64,000 bases of DNA from Erodium maritimum (lineage: Eukaryota; Streptophyta; Magnoliopsida; Geraniales; Geraniaceae). The position numbers and the translations under genes are program-made. The notes under the pieces were generated by a model, which saw nothing but the letters and a program-made list of their open reading frames with translations, did no database searches and was not told where the DNA came from. The stretch is from positions 59,838,803 to 59,902,802 of the forward strand of contig OY997588.1 of the NCBI GenBank assembly GCA_963921825.1. Direction: 5' to 3'. This document shows, piece after piece, positions 10,278 through 21,490 of this stretch (position 1 is the stretch's first letter; the number at the start of each line of letters is the position of its first letter).

Positions 10278-12929
10278 AGTCACGGGTATCCAGCAGCCAG
10301 TGCGCAGGGTCAGAGGCAGCAGGCCTCGCAAGGGAGAGTATATGCAGTCACCGACTCCAGAGCCCCAGGACCTAGCACGTACCGTGAGACCATCCAGGGT
10401 ACGTGTTTGTTGTATCATTTATGGGCTTTGTTCTTGTTTGATACCGGGGCATCGCACTCTTTTATTTCGTCGGGTTGTGCTGAGAGGTTGGGGTTGAGCT
10501 TAGAGCCGTTGAGTCCACCCCTATGCCTAGACACCCCAGTTGGGGGTGGTGCATCGTTGACTAGAGTATGTCGTGCCTGCGAGATTAGAGTCGCAGACTG
10601 TCCTTGCCCTGGTGATCTTCTCGTGTTGGGGATGACTACCTTTGATGTGATTTTGGGTATGGATTGGTTGTCGAGGTACCGAGCCAACATCGATTGCTAC
10701 AGACGACGAGTGACAGTGACAGTGGGCGGTACGAAGGTGACGTGCGTGCTGGGGAGTAAGAGTGGGGTCCTCCTGTCGGCGTTGTCCGCAGAGGAGGAAG
10801 TACCGGCTGTGCAGAGCCGAGAGTTACCGAGAGTGGTATGCGAGTTCCCCGAGGTCTTTCCTGAGGAGTTGAGCGGGCTGCCACCGATTCGTGAGGTGGA
10901 GTTCGGGATTGACCTAGTGCCGGGAACGGCGGCGATATCGATGGCGCCTTACAGGTTTGCGCCGGCAGAGTTGACTGAGCTGAAGCGTCAACTGGAGGAG
11001 CTTCAGCAGAAGGGGTTTATCCGTCCGAGTGCATCGCCGTGGGGTTGCGTGCTGATGCAGTCGGGCAGAGTTGTGGCTTATGGCTCCAGGCAGTTGAAGA
11101 TACACGAGCGCAACTATCCTACCCACGACTTGGAGCTAGCAGCAGTCGTGTTTGCGCTAAAGAGCTGGCGATATTATCTGTACGGCGAGGGGTTTCAGGT
11201 GTTCTCGGATCACAAGAGCCTCAAGTACATATTTTCCCAGCGAGACCTGAACATGCGTCAGCGACGGTGGATGGAACTACTCGAGGAGTACGAATTCGAG
11301 CTACACTACCACCCAGGCAAGGCGAACGTTGTCGCCGACGCCTTGAGTAGGAAGTCGGCTCCGAGCCTCGCCAGCATATCTGTCCGAGAGTGGGACATGA
11401 TGGGGGAGCTGAGCACATTCGGGCTTGAGCTAGAGGAGGTTACTGGCGGTGTTGCCATGTGCTCCCTAGTGGCTCAGCCCTCACTGCTTGCCCAAGTGTT
11501 GGAGGCGCAGAGGGAGGACGTCGAAGCATCAGAGATCCGCGAGAGAGTCGTCAGGGGTGACGAGGTGGTGGGCTGGCAGGACAGTACTGATTGGGGACTA
11601 CGGTACCGCGGGGGGCTGTTCGTACCAGTTAACTGTAGAGATGCCGTGTTACGAGAGGCACACCATTCGCGTCTCGCAGTGCATCCGGGGGGCACCAAGA
11701 TGTACCGTGACCTCAGGAGGCACTACTGGTGGCGCGGCATGAGGAGAGCAGTCGCAGAGTTTGTGTCGAGATGCCTTGTCTGTCAGCAGGTGAAGGCAGA
11801 GCATCAGCGTCCCGCGGGATTGTTACAGCCACTACCGATTGCTCAGTGGAAGTGGGAGCACATTACGATGGATTTCGTGTGTGGACTACCGAGATCGCCC
11901 AAGGGAAACGACGCCGTTTGGGTGGTAGTCGACCGGTTGACCAAGTCGGCCCACTTTCTGGCCATGAGGATGACAGACCCGGTCGACAAGTTGAGCAGTC
12001 TGTATATCCAGGAGATAGTGCGCCTCCACGGGGTCCCGGTGTCGATAGTGTCTGACAGGGATCCCCGCTTCACGTCCAGGTTCTGGCCGAGTCTGCAGAA
12101 GGCACTGGGGACAGAGATCCTACTCAGCACAGCACATCATCCTCAGACAGACGGTCAGTCTGAGCATACCATTCAGATCTTGGAGGACATGCTGCGAGCA
12201 TGTGTGCTGGATTTCAGGGGATCTTGGGAGACCCACCTGCCATTGGCCGAGTTCGCCTACAACAACAGCTTCCAGGCCAGTATCGGGATGGCACCGTTCG
12301 AAGCGTTGTATGGTAGGCCGTGTCGGTCACCAGTATGCTGGGCAGAGGTGGGGGACAAGAGTCTGCTGGGGCCAGATCTTGTCAGAGAGACGACGGAGAA
12401 GGTCACATTGATCCGCGATCGGTTGAGGACCGCGCAGAGCCGGCAGAAGAGTTATGCAGACAGGCGACGTCGACCTCTTGAGTTTGCAGTCGGGGATCAC
12501 GTGTTCCTGAAGGTGAGCCCGAGGAAGGGGCTGGTGCGGTTCAGGCGCAGCGGGGGAAAGTTGGCTCCGAGGTACATAGGCCCGTTCCAGATCTTAGACA
12601 GAGTGGGAGCCGTGGCTTATCGTCTGGCGTTGCCACCGCAGCTTGGGAGAGTACATAACGTCTTCCACGTATCCCAGTTGCGGCAGTACAACGCAGACCC
12701 ATCCCACGTCATCGAGTGGACTGATATCGAGGTGGCTGATGATGTCTCCTATGAGGAGTAGCCGATTCGGATCATGGACACACGGCAGCAGATTCTGCGG
12801 GGAGGCAAGATTATCCGCTTGGTCCGAGTGCAGTGGAAACATCACGAAGCTGAGTCGACGTGGGAACGCGAGGACGAGGTTCGCGCGAAGTATCCCGACC
12901 TGTTCAACTCCCGAGGTACGTCTGTTTTA
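10278..12929 (+). pseudogene. Gyp1 pol with RT deleted: protease, RNase H, integrase, chromodomain-like tail
   Basis: Open from 10278 to a TAG at 12759-12761. Domains in order: aspartic protease (LFDTGASHSFIS at about 10434); start of RT (FIRPSASPWG at about 11020) fused in frame to RNase H (CVLMQSGRVVAYGS); RNase H to ADALSRKS (about 11350); integrase zinc-binding region with CLVCQQ; integrase core with Asp in TMDF (about 11868), Asp in SDRDPRF (12054) and Glu in GQSEH (12162), the last two 35 residues apart as in DD35E integrases. Read past the TAG, the same frame gives IMDTRQQILRGGK and VRVQWKHHEAESTWE, a chromodomain-like tail ending near 12929. The whole RT palm with its catalytic aspartates is absent. 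The junction holds GGGG, also present at both corresponding points in Gyp2. Confidence 0.9.
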
Positions 12930-12949
12930 AATTTCGCGGACGAAATTCC

Positions 12950-12965
12950 TTTAAGGGGGGTAGAC
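12950..12965 (+). other. Gyp1 polypurine tract
   Basis: TTTAAGGGGGGTAGAC directly precedes the 3' LTR. It is the plus-strand priming site in reverse transcription. Gyp2 has the same tract at 24592-24607. Confidence 0.85.
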
Positions 12966-15797
12966 TGTAATAACCACTTCTGGTCAACGTCAGTCAAACC
13001 TGCGAAAAACAGGAAAATTTAAAAATTTTAAGACAGACACTTAACTTAACTTAAATTGACCCCGAGGGTCATGCCGGACTTAAGTTGACCCCGTTATCGA
13101 CTAAAATGAGTTACGGGGGACTCAGGGCAACTTCCTGGTCATTTTGGGAAAGATTGATTTTTCGCTGGAAAGGTCACCCGAGCGACGTTTTGGTCCATTC
13201 GAGGACCGTTTTGGACCCGAAAAGCTTAGCCGTCGTCGTAGCGGTCTTAGTTGGGCCGTTTCCTTGAAGCCCGTCCAGTTTAATTTTTTTTTGGGAAAAG
13301 TGCCCGTTCGAGGCCCGAAACGTCCGTTTTTCGCGAATCTGATTGGAAAATATCAACTAGATATTTTCCAAAAGGTATGGGACCCACCTTGACACTTGTC
13401 AAGTATATGGTGGTGTATTTTTTTGGAGGGAAAATGTGTGGTTAGAGAGGGTTGGCCGAGTATGGGGTATTAAGAGGAGAGAGTGGCGGCTTGGAAGCAC
13501 ACATGGGGAAAGATGAAGAATGGGTATTCTTCTTCAAGATGGTGTGTTGGAAAGTTCAAGACTTGGCTGTGAGAAATCATCAAGAGCTTGGTGTTCTAGG
13601 TTCTGCTTCTTGTGTATCTACAATCTCTTGTTGGTGTAGTTCTTTGGCTGCGTTTGTGTGGTGTGGTAGCTGCAAAATCAAAGTACAAGAGGAAGGAAGA
13701 GATTATGGGGTGATGGTGGAAGTCGATTCTTGTGTAGGTGCGGTGATACAAGGGAAAGATCTATACTTGGCTGATTTGACTTCTCTTGTGTCGGCGCCAC
13801 GTGAGTAAAAAAAATCACTTTCTTAATCCTCTTCTTATGATGGTGGTATGGTGGCTAAGAGGTATCAAGAACTCCATGATTGATTGCTGCAAATACAAGG
13901 GACAAATCATCACCGTATGTTTGCTTGGCCACAGTATATCAAGATAAGAACATAGTGTTCTTGTGATGGCACAACTTGTCCTCTTGAGTGGTTTTGAGCC
14001 ACGGATCAAGGAAAGGAATTGTGCACCTTGTGCGTGGCAGATGAAGCAAGCAAATAGAACCAAGTAACTAAGGTAATTTCTTTAATTATCGGTATCAAAA
14101 GATTGTGCCTTTTCTTTTGTAGATTACCTATATGTGTTGAGAAATAGAGAATTGGGGTTTTTGTAATTCGTGAGATTACGGAAATTATGGTTAGAAACTC
14201 TAAAATTCGAAGTTGGTTTACGTATTAAAAAGTGCGTTGTTCGTCACTTTAGGGTTCGCCATCGATCGCGGAAGGGAGGAGCTTTAGACGGTTCGTCGCG
14301 AGCGCTTCTGGAGCTACGTTGGTTTTGGAGTGGATAGCGATTGAGGTAGGGAAAAGTAGCCGGATCTCGGCCCTGATTAGGGAAAGTTAATAGTAGAATT
14401 GCATGTGACACCGGGGTGTCGTGGGTTGAGTAGATTTATTTAATTATTAGAAAAGCATGATACGGGATTGTAGCGTTCAAGAGAAAAGCATGTGACACTT
14501 AGTAGTGTCGTAGGAACAGAGAACTTAGCGATAATTGAATTACTGGAGGCATATGACCATGCCCGGAGGTTGTTTGTGAAACTAGTGATTTTAGGACCGT
14601 TGGAGGCATCGAGCATGCCGGAGGTTGTCGTGCGTTTTATTTAATTGTTGAGTTTGGGTGGCCTTGAGAGCCTGTATTTAATTGTTGAGTTTGGGTGGCC
14701 TTGAGAGCCCGTATTTAATTGTTGAGTTTGGGTGGCCTTGAGAGCCCGTATTTAATTGTTGAGTCGGGGTGGCCATGAGAGCCGTGTATTTAATTTGGTG
14801 TCTTGAGTGGCAGTGAGTGCCCGTGGGGTTGTTGAACCCGAGTCTTGACTGTTGAGGTGTCTTGAGTGGCCTTGAGTGCCTGTGTGATTGAACTTGCCTG
14901 TGATTGTGATTGTGGTTACCTGGGGTGGTGAGTTCTAAAGGTCGACAGCCTGATCCGACTTAGTGTCGATGAATTGCGAGTTCTAAAGGTCGACAGCCTG
15001 ATCCGACTTAGTGTCGATGAATTGCGAGTTTTAAAGGTCGACAGCCTGATCCGACTTAGTGTCGATGAATTGCGAGTTCTAAAGGTCGACAGCCTGATCC
15101 GACTTAGTGTCGATGAATTGCGAGTTTTAAAGGTCGACAGCCTGATCCGACTTAGTGTCGAGGAATTGCGAGTTTGAAAGGTCGACAGCCTGATCCGACT
15201 TCGTGTCGAGGAATTGCGATAGGTCGAACCCTGACCTGATTGAGATTGGTTACTGAGCAGCTGGTGTGCGATCCTTTGTGATCTTGTTTGGTGTTGTGTC
15301 GTTTCGTTCGAGTCCTTGAGGAGGTCGTCGATAGTTGTATTGGGTCTACACTGTTTTTATCGAGTGTCGAGTCTGTTGAGGAAGGTGACGGGTTGTGGGT
15401 CAGTTGGGTACTTGAGTTGGGGACTGTAGTCCCGGTGTTGGGTTTGGTTTTAGTGTTACTGGCTTTTTCTGCTAATTATGCCATAGTCAGTCTGTTATCC
15501 GTGGAGGTGAGCGAACGCTCACCCCTAGCTGCTTTTCCTACAGGTACTGATCACCGGACGGACTAGGTTAGCTCTTGAAGTTCATGGAGCTTGGAGCGGA
15601 GTCTGGTCTTTACTTTTGTTGAGTCTAGTGACGGATGTTGTACCTTGTCCACTTGTTGGGACGTTTTTGTATTGTAAATGCTATTATTTTGAGAAGTAAA
15701 TGGAAATGTCAAAGCTTTTATTGAAAACAGGTTTCAAGTGTTCATGTTTTTAAAAGTTCGCGTTCCGAGTTCGGTTCGCTGAAATCGGGGCGTGACA
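12966..15797 (+). repeat. Gyp1 3' LTR
   Basis: 2,832 bp, same length as the 5' LTR. The only difference I found is T at 15764 against C at 8232. It carries the duplicated 37-bp (14638-14785) and 48-bp (14930-15217) arrays. Confidence 0.95.
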
Positions 15798-15802
15798 CAC
15801 AT
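15798..15802. repeat. Gyp1 target-site duplication, right (CACAT)
   Basis: CACAT after GGGGCGTGACA, matching 5429-5433. The Cop1 LTR resumes straight after it. Confidence 0.95.
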
Positions 15803-16125
15803 ATTCAAGGCGGGTCGTCCAATATCATGTCACACATGATATCTATGATCAGACTCCGGAATCCCATTTCAATGACTAACAGAACGTAAGCCATAAAGAG
15901 TCATCTTTCATACTAGTCGCTTCTAGTGAAGCTTTGTTGACTAGGGACCCATCGAGTGTAATTTATCTCGATCTATGGTTCTATTCGCATTGTGTGCATA
16001 GATCAGAGCACACATAGATATATTACTCCAACACATAAGTAATATAAAGTCGCTTTAACTTTATTGCTAACGATGATATTTACACTTGGACATTTAGGAT
16101 TGAACTACGGGCACTAAGACTGACA
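15803..16125 (-). repeat. Cop1 3' LTR, right segment
   Basis: Continues the reverse-complement LTR from 5433 and ends CTAAGACTGACA, the complement of the family LTR start TGTTAGTCTTAG with one substitution. Confidence 0.9.
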
Positions 16126-16140
16126 ATCTCCCACTCGCCC
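16126..16140 (-). other. Cop1 polypurine tract
   Basis: On the minus strand GGGCGAGTGGGAGAT sits directly upstream of the 3' LTR. Cop2 and Cop4 carry GGGCAAGTGGGAGAT at the same point. Confidence 0.8.
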
Positions 16141-17760
16141 TAGTTCCAATCTAAACTCCAATATGTCCCCATCGACTTTACATGTCTAACATGTTTAGAC
16201 AACGACAGTGCCTTAGTCAAAGGGTTGGCTATGTTATCATTTGTTGCAATATAGGTTATCTTCACTTCACCTCAATTCAATATTTCTCTGATGAGGTGGA
16301 TACGCCGTAGTACATGTTTGGATTTGTTATGCGATATTGGATTTTAATTTGCGCAATGGCCCTTTTGTTGTCACAAAATGGATCCACCGGGCTGGATGGG
16401 TTTTTAATTACACCCAACCCTGCCGTGAATTTCCAAATCCACATAGCCTCCTTAGCTGCTTCTGTAGTATCCATATACTTGGCCTCTTTCGTAGATTCGG
16501 CGACGGTATCTTGGTTTACGCTTTCCTAGCTAAAGCTCCGTCATTCAGCGTAAACACATATCCTGACTGACTTCTAAAGTCATCTAGATTTGTCTTGGAA
16601 AACTAGCGCCTACTCATCCTTCGACGACTAGTTCAACATCATCTTTCCCCCGGGTTAGACTGATGTCTACTGGTACAACATAAGGCTTACGAGACGTCCG
16701 GTCTCGTACATGTCATGGCATATATGATCGATCCTGCCCTTAGGCGCATGAGATTCGCATCATCCTTTTCAGCTTATCAGGTGTCTTAGGACACTGAGTC
16801 ATGTTGAGATGAATGCCATGACTAGTGGGTAAGAGTCCTTTCTTTGAATCGAGCATTGAGAACCTACTCAATGCCTTGTTCACCTAGGTTCTCTGACTTA
16901 AATCCAAGACCCCTTGGTGTGATCTCTACATATCTTAATCCCTAAGATATAAGAAGCATCGCCTAAGTCCTTTATTGAGAAACACTTCCTCAACCAAGCT
17001 TTAGTCTCGTGCAAGGTTGGGATGCCGTTTTCAATGAGCACTAGAAAGGTAATCTTGCTCCCACCACCCTTCTATAAACGCAAGATTCATCCTCGTTTTT
17101 GATTAAGCCAAATCCAATTACAGCTTCATCAAAACGAAGGTTCCAACTCCGAGAAGCTTGTTTCCAGCCATAAATGGATTTCAACAACTTACAAATCTTT
17201 CCCTTATTCTTCGGATCGACAAAACCTTCTGGCTGAGACATAAAACGTCCTCAGTCAAACTTCCATTTAGGAAAGCGGTTTTGACATCCACTTGCCATAT
17301 CTCGTAATTATGATACGCAGTTATGTCAAGTAGAATTTGGATCGATTTTGACCATAACCACTAGGGAGAAGGTTTCCTCACAGTCAATCCATTGGATCTG
17401 CCTATAACCTTTCACCACCAGTCGAGCTTTGTAGGTAAGAGGGTTGTCGTCCATGTCCATCTTCACCTTGAATATACATTTTTATCCGATGGTCCTTACA
17501 CCATTGATGGGATCAACCAGTTTCCAAACTTGGTTGTCTGACATGGATTGCATTTCCTCCCTCATGGCTCCCAGCCATAACTCGGAGTCGGGCCCATTCA
17601 AGACTTCCTGAAAGGTGGCTGGATCATCGTGATCCACCATGACTTCATTGTCACCTCCGGATACCATATATTGGAGGTGGAAGATTGATCCTTTCAAATC
17701 GCCTTGGACCTTCCGGAATTGTAACATGAATTGGTTCTTACTCTACAACCATCTCTGGCT
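16141..17760 (-). pseudogene. Cop1 reverse transcriptase and RNase H, broken
   Basis: Copia-type pol fragments in several frames. RT start: ELWLGAMREEMQSM (about 17570). RT middle: MSQPEGFVDPKNKGKICKLL and SIYGWKQASRSW (17041-17241). RNase H: AAKEAMWIWKF and FCDNKRAIAQ (16277-16474). The catalytic YVDD box is missing: FLVL runs directly into IENGIPTL at about 17035, the same gap as in Cop2 and Cop4. Several stops and frameshifts are present, so no enzyme can be made. RT and RNase H normally copy the element's RNA into cDNA. Confidence 0.88.
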
Positions 17761-17960
17761 CCCTTTCTACTGGGTTTAGACGGAGCTGTACCATATTGAA
17801 TTTCTTCGAGATGCACAGTCCTCCCAATGACGTCTCTGGAAACAAAACTTCTTTTCCATAAAGACCCCACCCCAAGTGACAAACACCATGTTCTCACTGG
17901 ATTTGTATAAGTAGACAGTAGTATCCCCTTGTTAATTTGGGATACCCCACGAAGGTGCAT

Positions 17961-18500
17961 ATCTCAGATCTTGGTTCGAGCTTAGTCGAAACCAAATGTT
18001 TCACATAAGTCTCGCAACCACAAATCTTTAGGAAGGACAAAGCGGGCATCATACCATGCCATTTCTAAAATGGTGTCCCTTCCACAACCTTTGTTTGAGT
18101 CCGATTCACTATGAATGCAGTCGTCTCTAGAGCATAACCCCAAAAAGAGATTGGGAGATCAGTCCAACGGATCATAGATCGGACCGTATCCAATAAAGTT
18201 TGATTCCTCCGCTCAGACACAACATTCAACTGCGGTGTTCCGGGAGGAGTCCATTCTGAAAAGATCCCGCTCTCCACCAGATGATCTAAAAACTCTGTGG
18301 TTAAGTATTTTCCACCTCGATCTAATCGAAGTGTCTTAATACTTTTCCCGAGCCAGTTTTCTACTTCAGTCTTGAACTCTTTGAATTTATCAAAAAGCTT
18401 CAGACTTATGTCTTATTGAACGAACATAACCATATATACTATAATCGTTAGTAAATGTGATGAAGTAGCTAAAACCCCTCTTGGCCAGCGAACCTATTGG
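17961..18500 (-). pseudogene. Cop1 integrase core remnant
   Basis: The open stretch 18065-18277 contains FSEWTPPGTPQLNVVSERRN and ISFWGYALETTAFIVNR, typical of the second half of a Copia integrase core. The sequence between it and the zinc-binding domain is frameshifted. Confidence 0.8.
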
Positions 18501-19013
18501 TCAACACAATTCCGAGTGTATCAGCCCAAATAATTCACCCGCCCTTTCATCGCGACCGATAAAATGCGCTTTAGTCATTTTCCCCATCAAACAAGCCTTG
18601 CACCTATCAATCAAATGGATTTCGAATGGACCTGAAAGTCCGCACTTCTGAAGTGTTGATAGGCACTTCTTGTTTATGCGGCCCAAATGACAGTGCCATA
18701 ACAGAGTTAGGTTTAAATCGTTGAATTTAGACCTCTTGGTATTAACATAATATATAGAATGTGAGGCATTGTTATCTAATATGTACAATCCTCCAACCAA
18801 GTTAGTACTAGCATAAAACATATCATTACATAGAACATTGAAAACTCTATTTCCAATATTAACATTGTATCCTTCCTTGTCAAACATGGATAAAGATATA
18901 ATATTCCTACTAAAAGTAGGTATGCAATATAGATTATACAATACTAAGACAAGGCCACTTGGCAAAGCAAGACTCATGGATCCTACAGCAGTTGCCACAA
19001 CTCTAAGGTCCAC
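18501..19013 (-). pseudogene. Cop1 pre-integrase/zinc-binding region
   Basis: A 170-residue open stretch. CIPTFSRNIISLSMFDKEGY is the usual Copia pre-integrase motif. HCHLGRINKKCLSTLQKCGL and CKACLMGKMTK form the integrase HHCC zinc-binding domain. It is better preserved than in Cop2 and Cop4, where H-C-H is changed to H-Y-H. It is isolated from protease and core by stops. Confidence 0.85.
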
Positions 19014-19334
19014 TTTGTGCTTTCCAAACCTCTCTTACTTTCAGCCACTATATGTTAGTGCATGTGTGAGATTCAGTTCAGCCGTTCACTTCCTATAATC
19101 CCGGTTCCAATGACCAGGCTATTGGCAGTAGAAGAAGACATTCTCAGATGTCTCCCACAAAGTGCGCATGGGCCCCGCCCTTGCCACTTCCAATTCCCTT
19201 GTTGACCATCAGAATATCCTTGGATCCTAGATTCCTGATATTCTTCTCAGTAGTTAATGACACTTCATGTAACTCTGATATGGTCTTAGAGACAGTCTTG
19301 TCAATGACATATTCTTTGCGTTCAGACTTGAGGA
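19014..19334 (-). pseudogene. Cop1 gag remnant, truncated by the Gyp2 junction
   Basis: SERKEYVIDKTVSKTISELH is the gag segment also found in Cop2 and Cop4. It is followed by ENVFFYCQ and PGHWNRDY, a zinc knuckle that has lost its first and last Cys. The gag start and leader end (about 440 bp by comparison with Cop2) are gone. The junction with the truncated Gyp2 LTR at 19334/19335 shares TGAGG with both parents. The open frame 19144-19410 crosses this junction and is an accidental chimera. Confidence 0.8.
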
Positions 19335-20040
19335 AAGGGGTCCTGGCCGCGCGTGCGTGGGTGGTGACAGGTCGACAGCCTGATCCGACTTTGTGTCGGG
19401 AAAAGTGCAACAGGTCGACCGCCTGGCCTAACAGGGATCGGCAAAGGGGCGACAGGTCGACCGCCTGGCCTGACAGGGATCAGTAAAGGGCGTGAGGGGG
19501 TTACTGAGCAGCTGGAGTGCGATCCTTTGTGATCTTGTTTGGTGTGCGATCCTTTGTGATCTTGGGTGTTGCGTGGTTGTCTTTCGTGTCTTTGGAGGAA
19601 GTTGTCAATCGTGGTGTCGGGTCTACATTACGGGTCCGAGTGTTGAGTCGGTTGAGGAAAGTAACAGTTTGTGTGTGTCAGTCGGGTTGTTGTTGGTGTT
19701 ACCAGCATTGTCTGCTAAGTATGCCGTAGTCAGTCTGTTATCCGTGGTGGTGAGTGAACGCTCACCCCTACCTGCTTTTCCTACAGGTACTGGTCGCGGG
19801 ATGGACTAGGTGAGCTCTCGAAGCTTGAAGAGCTAGGAGCGGACTCCGGGTTTTCTTTGAGTCTAGCGACATACACTGTGCTTTTTGTCCGCTTGTTGGG
19901 ACGTACTTTTGAGTTGTAAATAATTATTTTGATTAACTACTCGATGGTTTTAAAGTGATTTATTTAAAAGAGTTGAAAATGTTTTATTGTTTTAAACGTT
20001 CGCGTTCCGGGTTCGGTTCTCTTGAATTTGGGGCGTGACA
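19335..20040 (+). repeat. Gyp2 5' LTR, truncated (last 706 bp)
   Basis: Matches the end of the 3' LTR from about 26978 to 27685, including the AGGTCGAC(A/C)GCCTG repeats and the terminal GGGGCGTGACA. About 2.4 kb of the LTR's 5' end is missing. Confidence 0.88.
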
Positions 20041-20043
20041 GCT

Positions 20044-20056
20044 TGGTATCAGAGCT
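20044..20056 (+). other. Gyp2 primer binding site (tRNA-iMet type)
   Basis: TGGTATCAGAGCT three bases after the LTR, identical to Gyp1. Confidence 0.9.
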
Positions 20057-20262
20057 CGAGGTTTCACACCTCGGACTGTACGTCAATTAGGTGGGAGAGT
20101 CGAGTCAGTAAAGTCCCGTCGTGCGTTGGGTACGTAAGTCGGAAACCGTGTGTAGACCCGTAGTGTTTTGAGTAATGTTTGTGCTTGTGTGTATGTGCAG
20201 TACGGTTATTACTGGCATACTGTTTGTGTGTTGCTGCGTGAAACGTTTTTAAGCTGTCGCGA

Positions 20263-20291
20263 CTCGACTCAGGGGCGCCCCTGTAGTCGAG
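20263..20291 (+). other. Leader palindrome of Gyp2 (counterpart of 8447-8473)
   Basis: Arms CTCGACTCAGGGGC and GCCCCTG(T)AGTCGAG, with the same bulged T as in Gyp1. It keeps self-complementarity despite base changes relative to Gyp1. Confidence 0.6.
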
Positions 20292-20667
20292 CGTGACAGC
20301 GCTGATATCAAGTGGGTACAATGTAGTTCGGGGACGCCTGGACCGGGTTGTAACTACCTGATGTCAAGAAATGAGGTTTTATAATGAAAAGGAAAAGTCT
20401 TGATTTTGGTTGGCCCTGGGGGCGTGTTTTGATTTTGGTTGGCCCGGTGGGCGTGGTTCGACTTTGGTTGGCCCGGTGGGCGTGTGTTGTGTTTGCTGGC
20501 CTTGTCGGCTTGTGATTGAGGTTGAGTGACTTGATTTGGTCTGTGAGTTGTTGTACGTGTGTTGTTAAATTGGTGGTCAAGCGTGTGTGTCGTTTAAGGC
20601 GTTTCTTAGGGTTAAAACGGGGTAAGGTTCGAGTTTGAAACAATTTTGGAAATCAGGCCTGCGCGAG

Positions 20668-20781
20668 CGTCACGGATCCTGTCACGGATCCATGACGGAC
20701 CAGAGCGTTTTGGCGAGTTTTAGGCCTTCGTCACGGCTCCGTGACCCCAACCGTGACGGGGTCTGTCACGGATCCGTGATT
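20668..20781 (+). repeat. Cluster of TCACGGATCC/CCGTGA palindromes in the Gyp2 leader
   Basis: TCACGGATCC occurs three times; one copy is the perfect 14-bp palindrome TCACGGATCCGTGA at about 20766-20779. TCACGGCTCCGTGA and CCGTGACGGGG lie between. The spacing is irregular, so this is not a simple tandem array. Confidence 0.75.
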
Positions 20782-21490
20782 CCTGTCTTGTTCCACCGTC
20801 TTGTTTGTGTAGTTTGAGTGTTGGTTTCGCGTGGCTGTGTTCATGATTTTGTTGGTTGTAGAGGTCGTAATCTCGGTGTTAAAGGATGAGGTCTTGGGTT
20901 CGAGACTCATCGATAACCTATGGTAGAGATACAGCGCCTCGGTGTGAGAGTCTCACCGCGGAGAGGGGTTAAGGTTGATGCGCTGCGGCGCCATACGAAC
21001 TAGGTTTCCCCTATGTGAACGGGTTATTCGAGGTTTCCCTCGCGTGAACGGGTGGTTTGAGGTTTCCTTCACGTGAGTGGGTTATTTGAGGTTCCCTACA
21101 TGATCGAGTAACTAGGGTATTGAGGTTGTGAGCAATGGTGGTTTGCTGAGTTGAGAACATGATCCCCGTTTCGAGGTCTCCCTTACTTGAGAGAGTATTT
21201 GAGGTATTGATAGCGTGAGCAGTGTGACGTTTTGGTATCAGGTTTTGAGGTAGTGGTTTTCCCTAGTTAGATTGGTAAGTCGTTAGTGCTTTACTAGTAT
21301 GCCATTATCGAACGAGTGTCTGTGGAGGTGAGCAGAACGCTCATCCCCTTTACTACTTTTCCCGCAAGGGACGAGTAGCGTATACTGGTTTGGTTGCGGA
21401 AAGTTATAAGTAAATTCATATGGGTTTGTGTGAGGTTGGTGCTATACCTTATCGGTGTGACTAATGGAGTGGTTATTCGGTCTCTGTTTT

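Larger units (their letters stand above)
5434..15797 (+). mobile_element. Gyp1: recent Del/Tekay-type Gypsy retrotransposon lacking RT
   Basis: 10,364 bp, bounded by CACAT duplications. It has two 2,832-bp LTRs, an iMet-type primer site, leader, broken gag, and a pol with protease, RNase H, integrase and chromodomain-like tail but no RT catalytic region, then a purine tract. I found one mismatch between the LTRs (8232 C, 15764 T), so insertion is very recent. It inserted into the 3' LTR of Cop1. Confidence 0.93.
20057..21490 (+). other. Gyp2 leader; gag missing
   Basis: About 1.4 kb between primer site and protease without any gag motif. Includes the palindrome at 20263-20291, a cluster of TCACGG/CCGTGA palindromes (20668-20781), and three to four copies of a GAGGTTTCCCTCGCGTGAACGG-like unit of about 33 bp (21000-21110). 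Confidence 0.7.

Noticed and set aside
19144..19410. 88-codon minus-strand open frame with a gag-like C-terminus
   Set aside because: Its first 27 or so codons come from Gyp2 LTR and the rest from Cop1 gag. It is an accidental fusion across a deletion junction.
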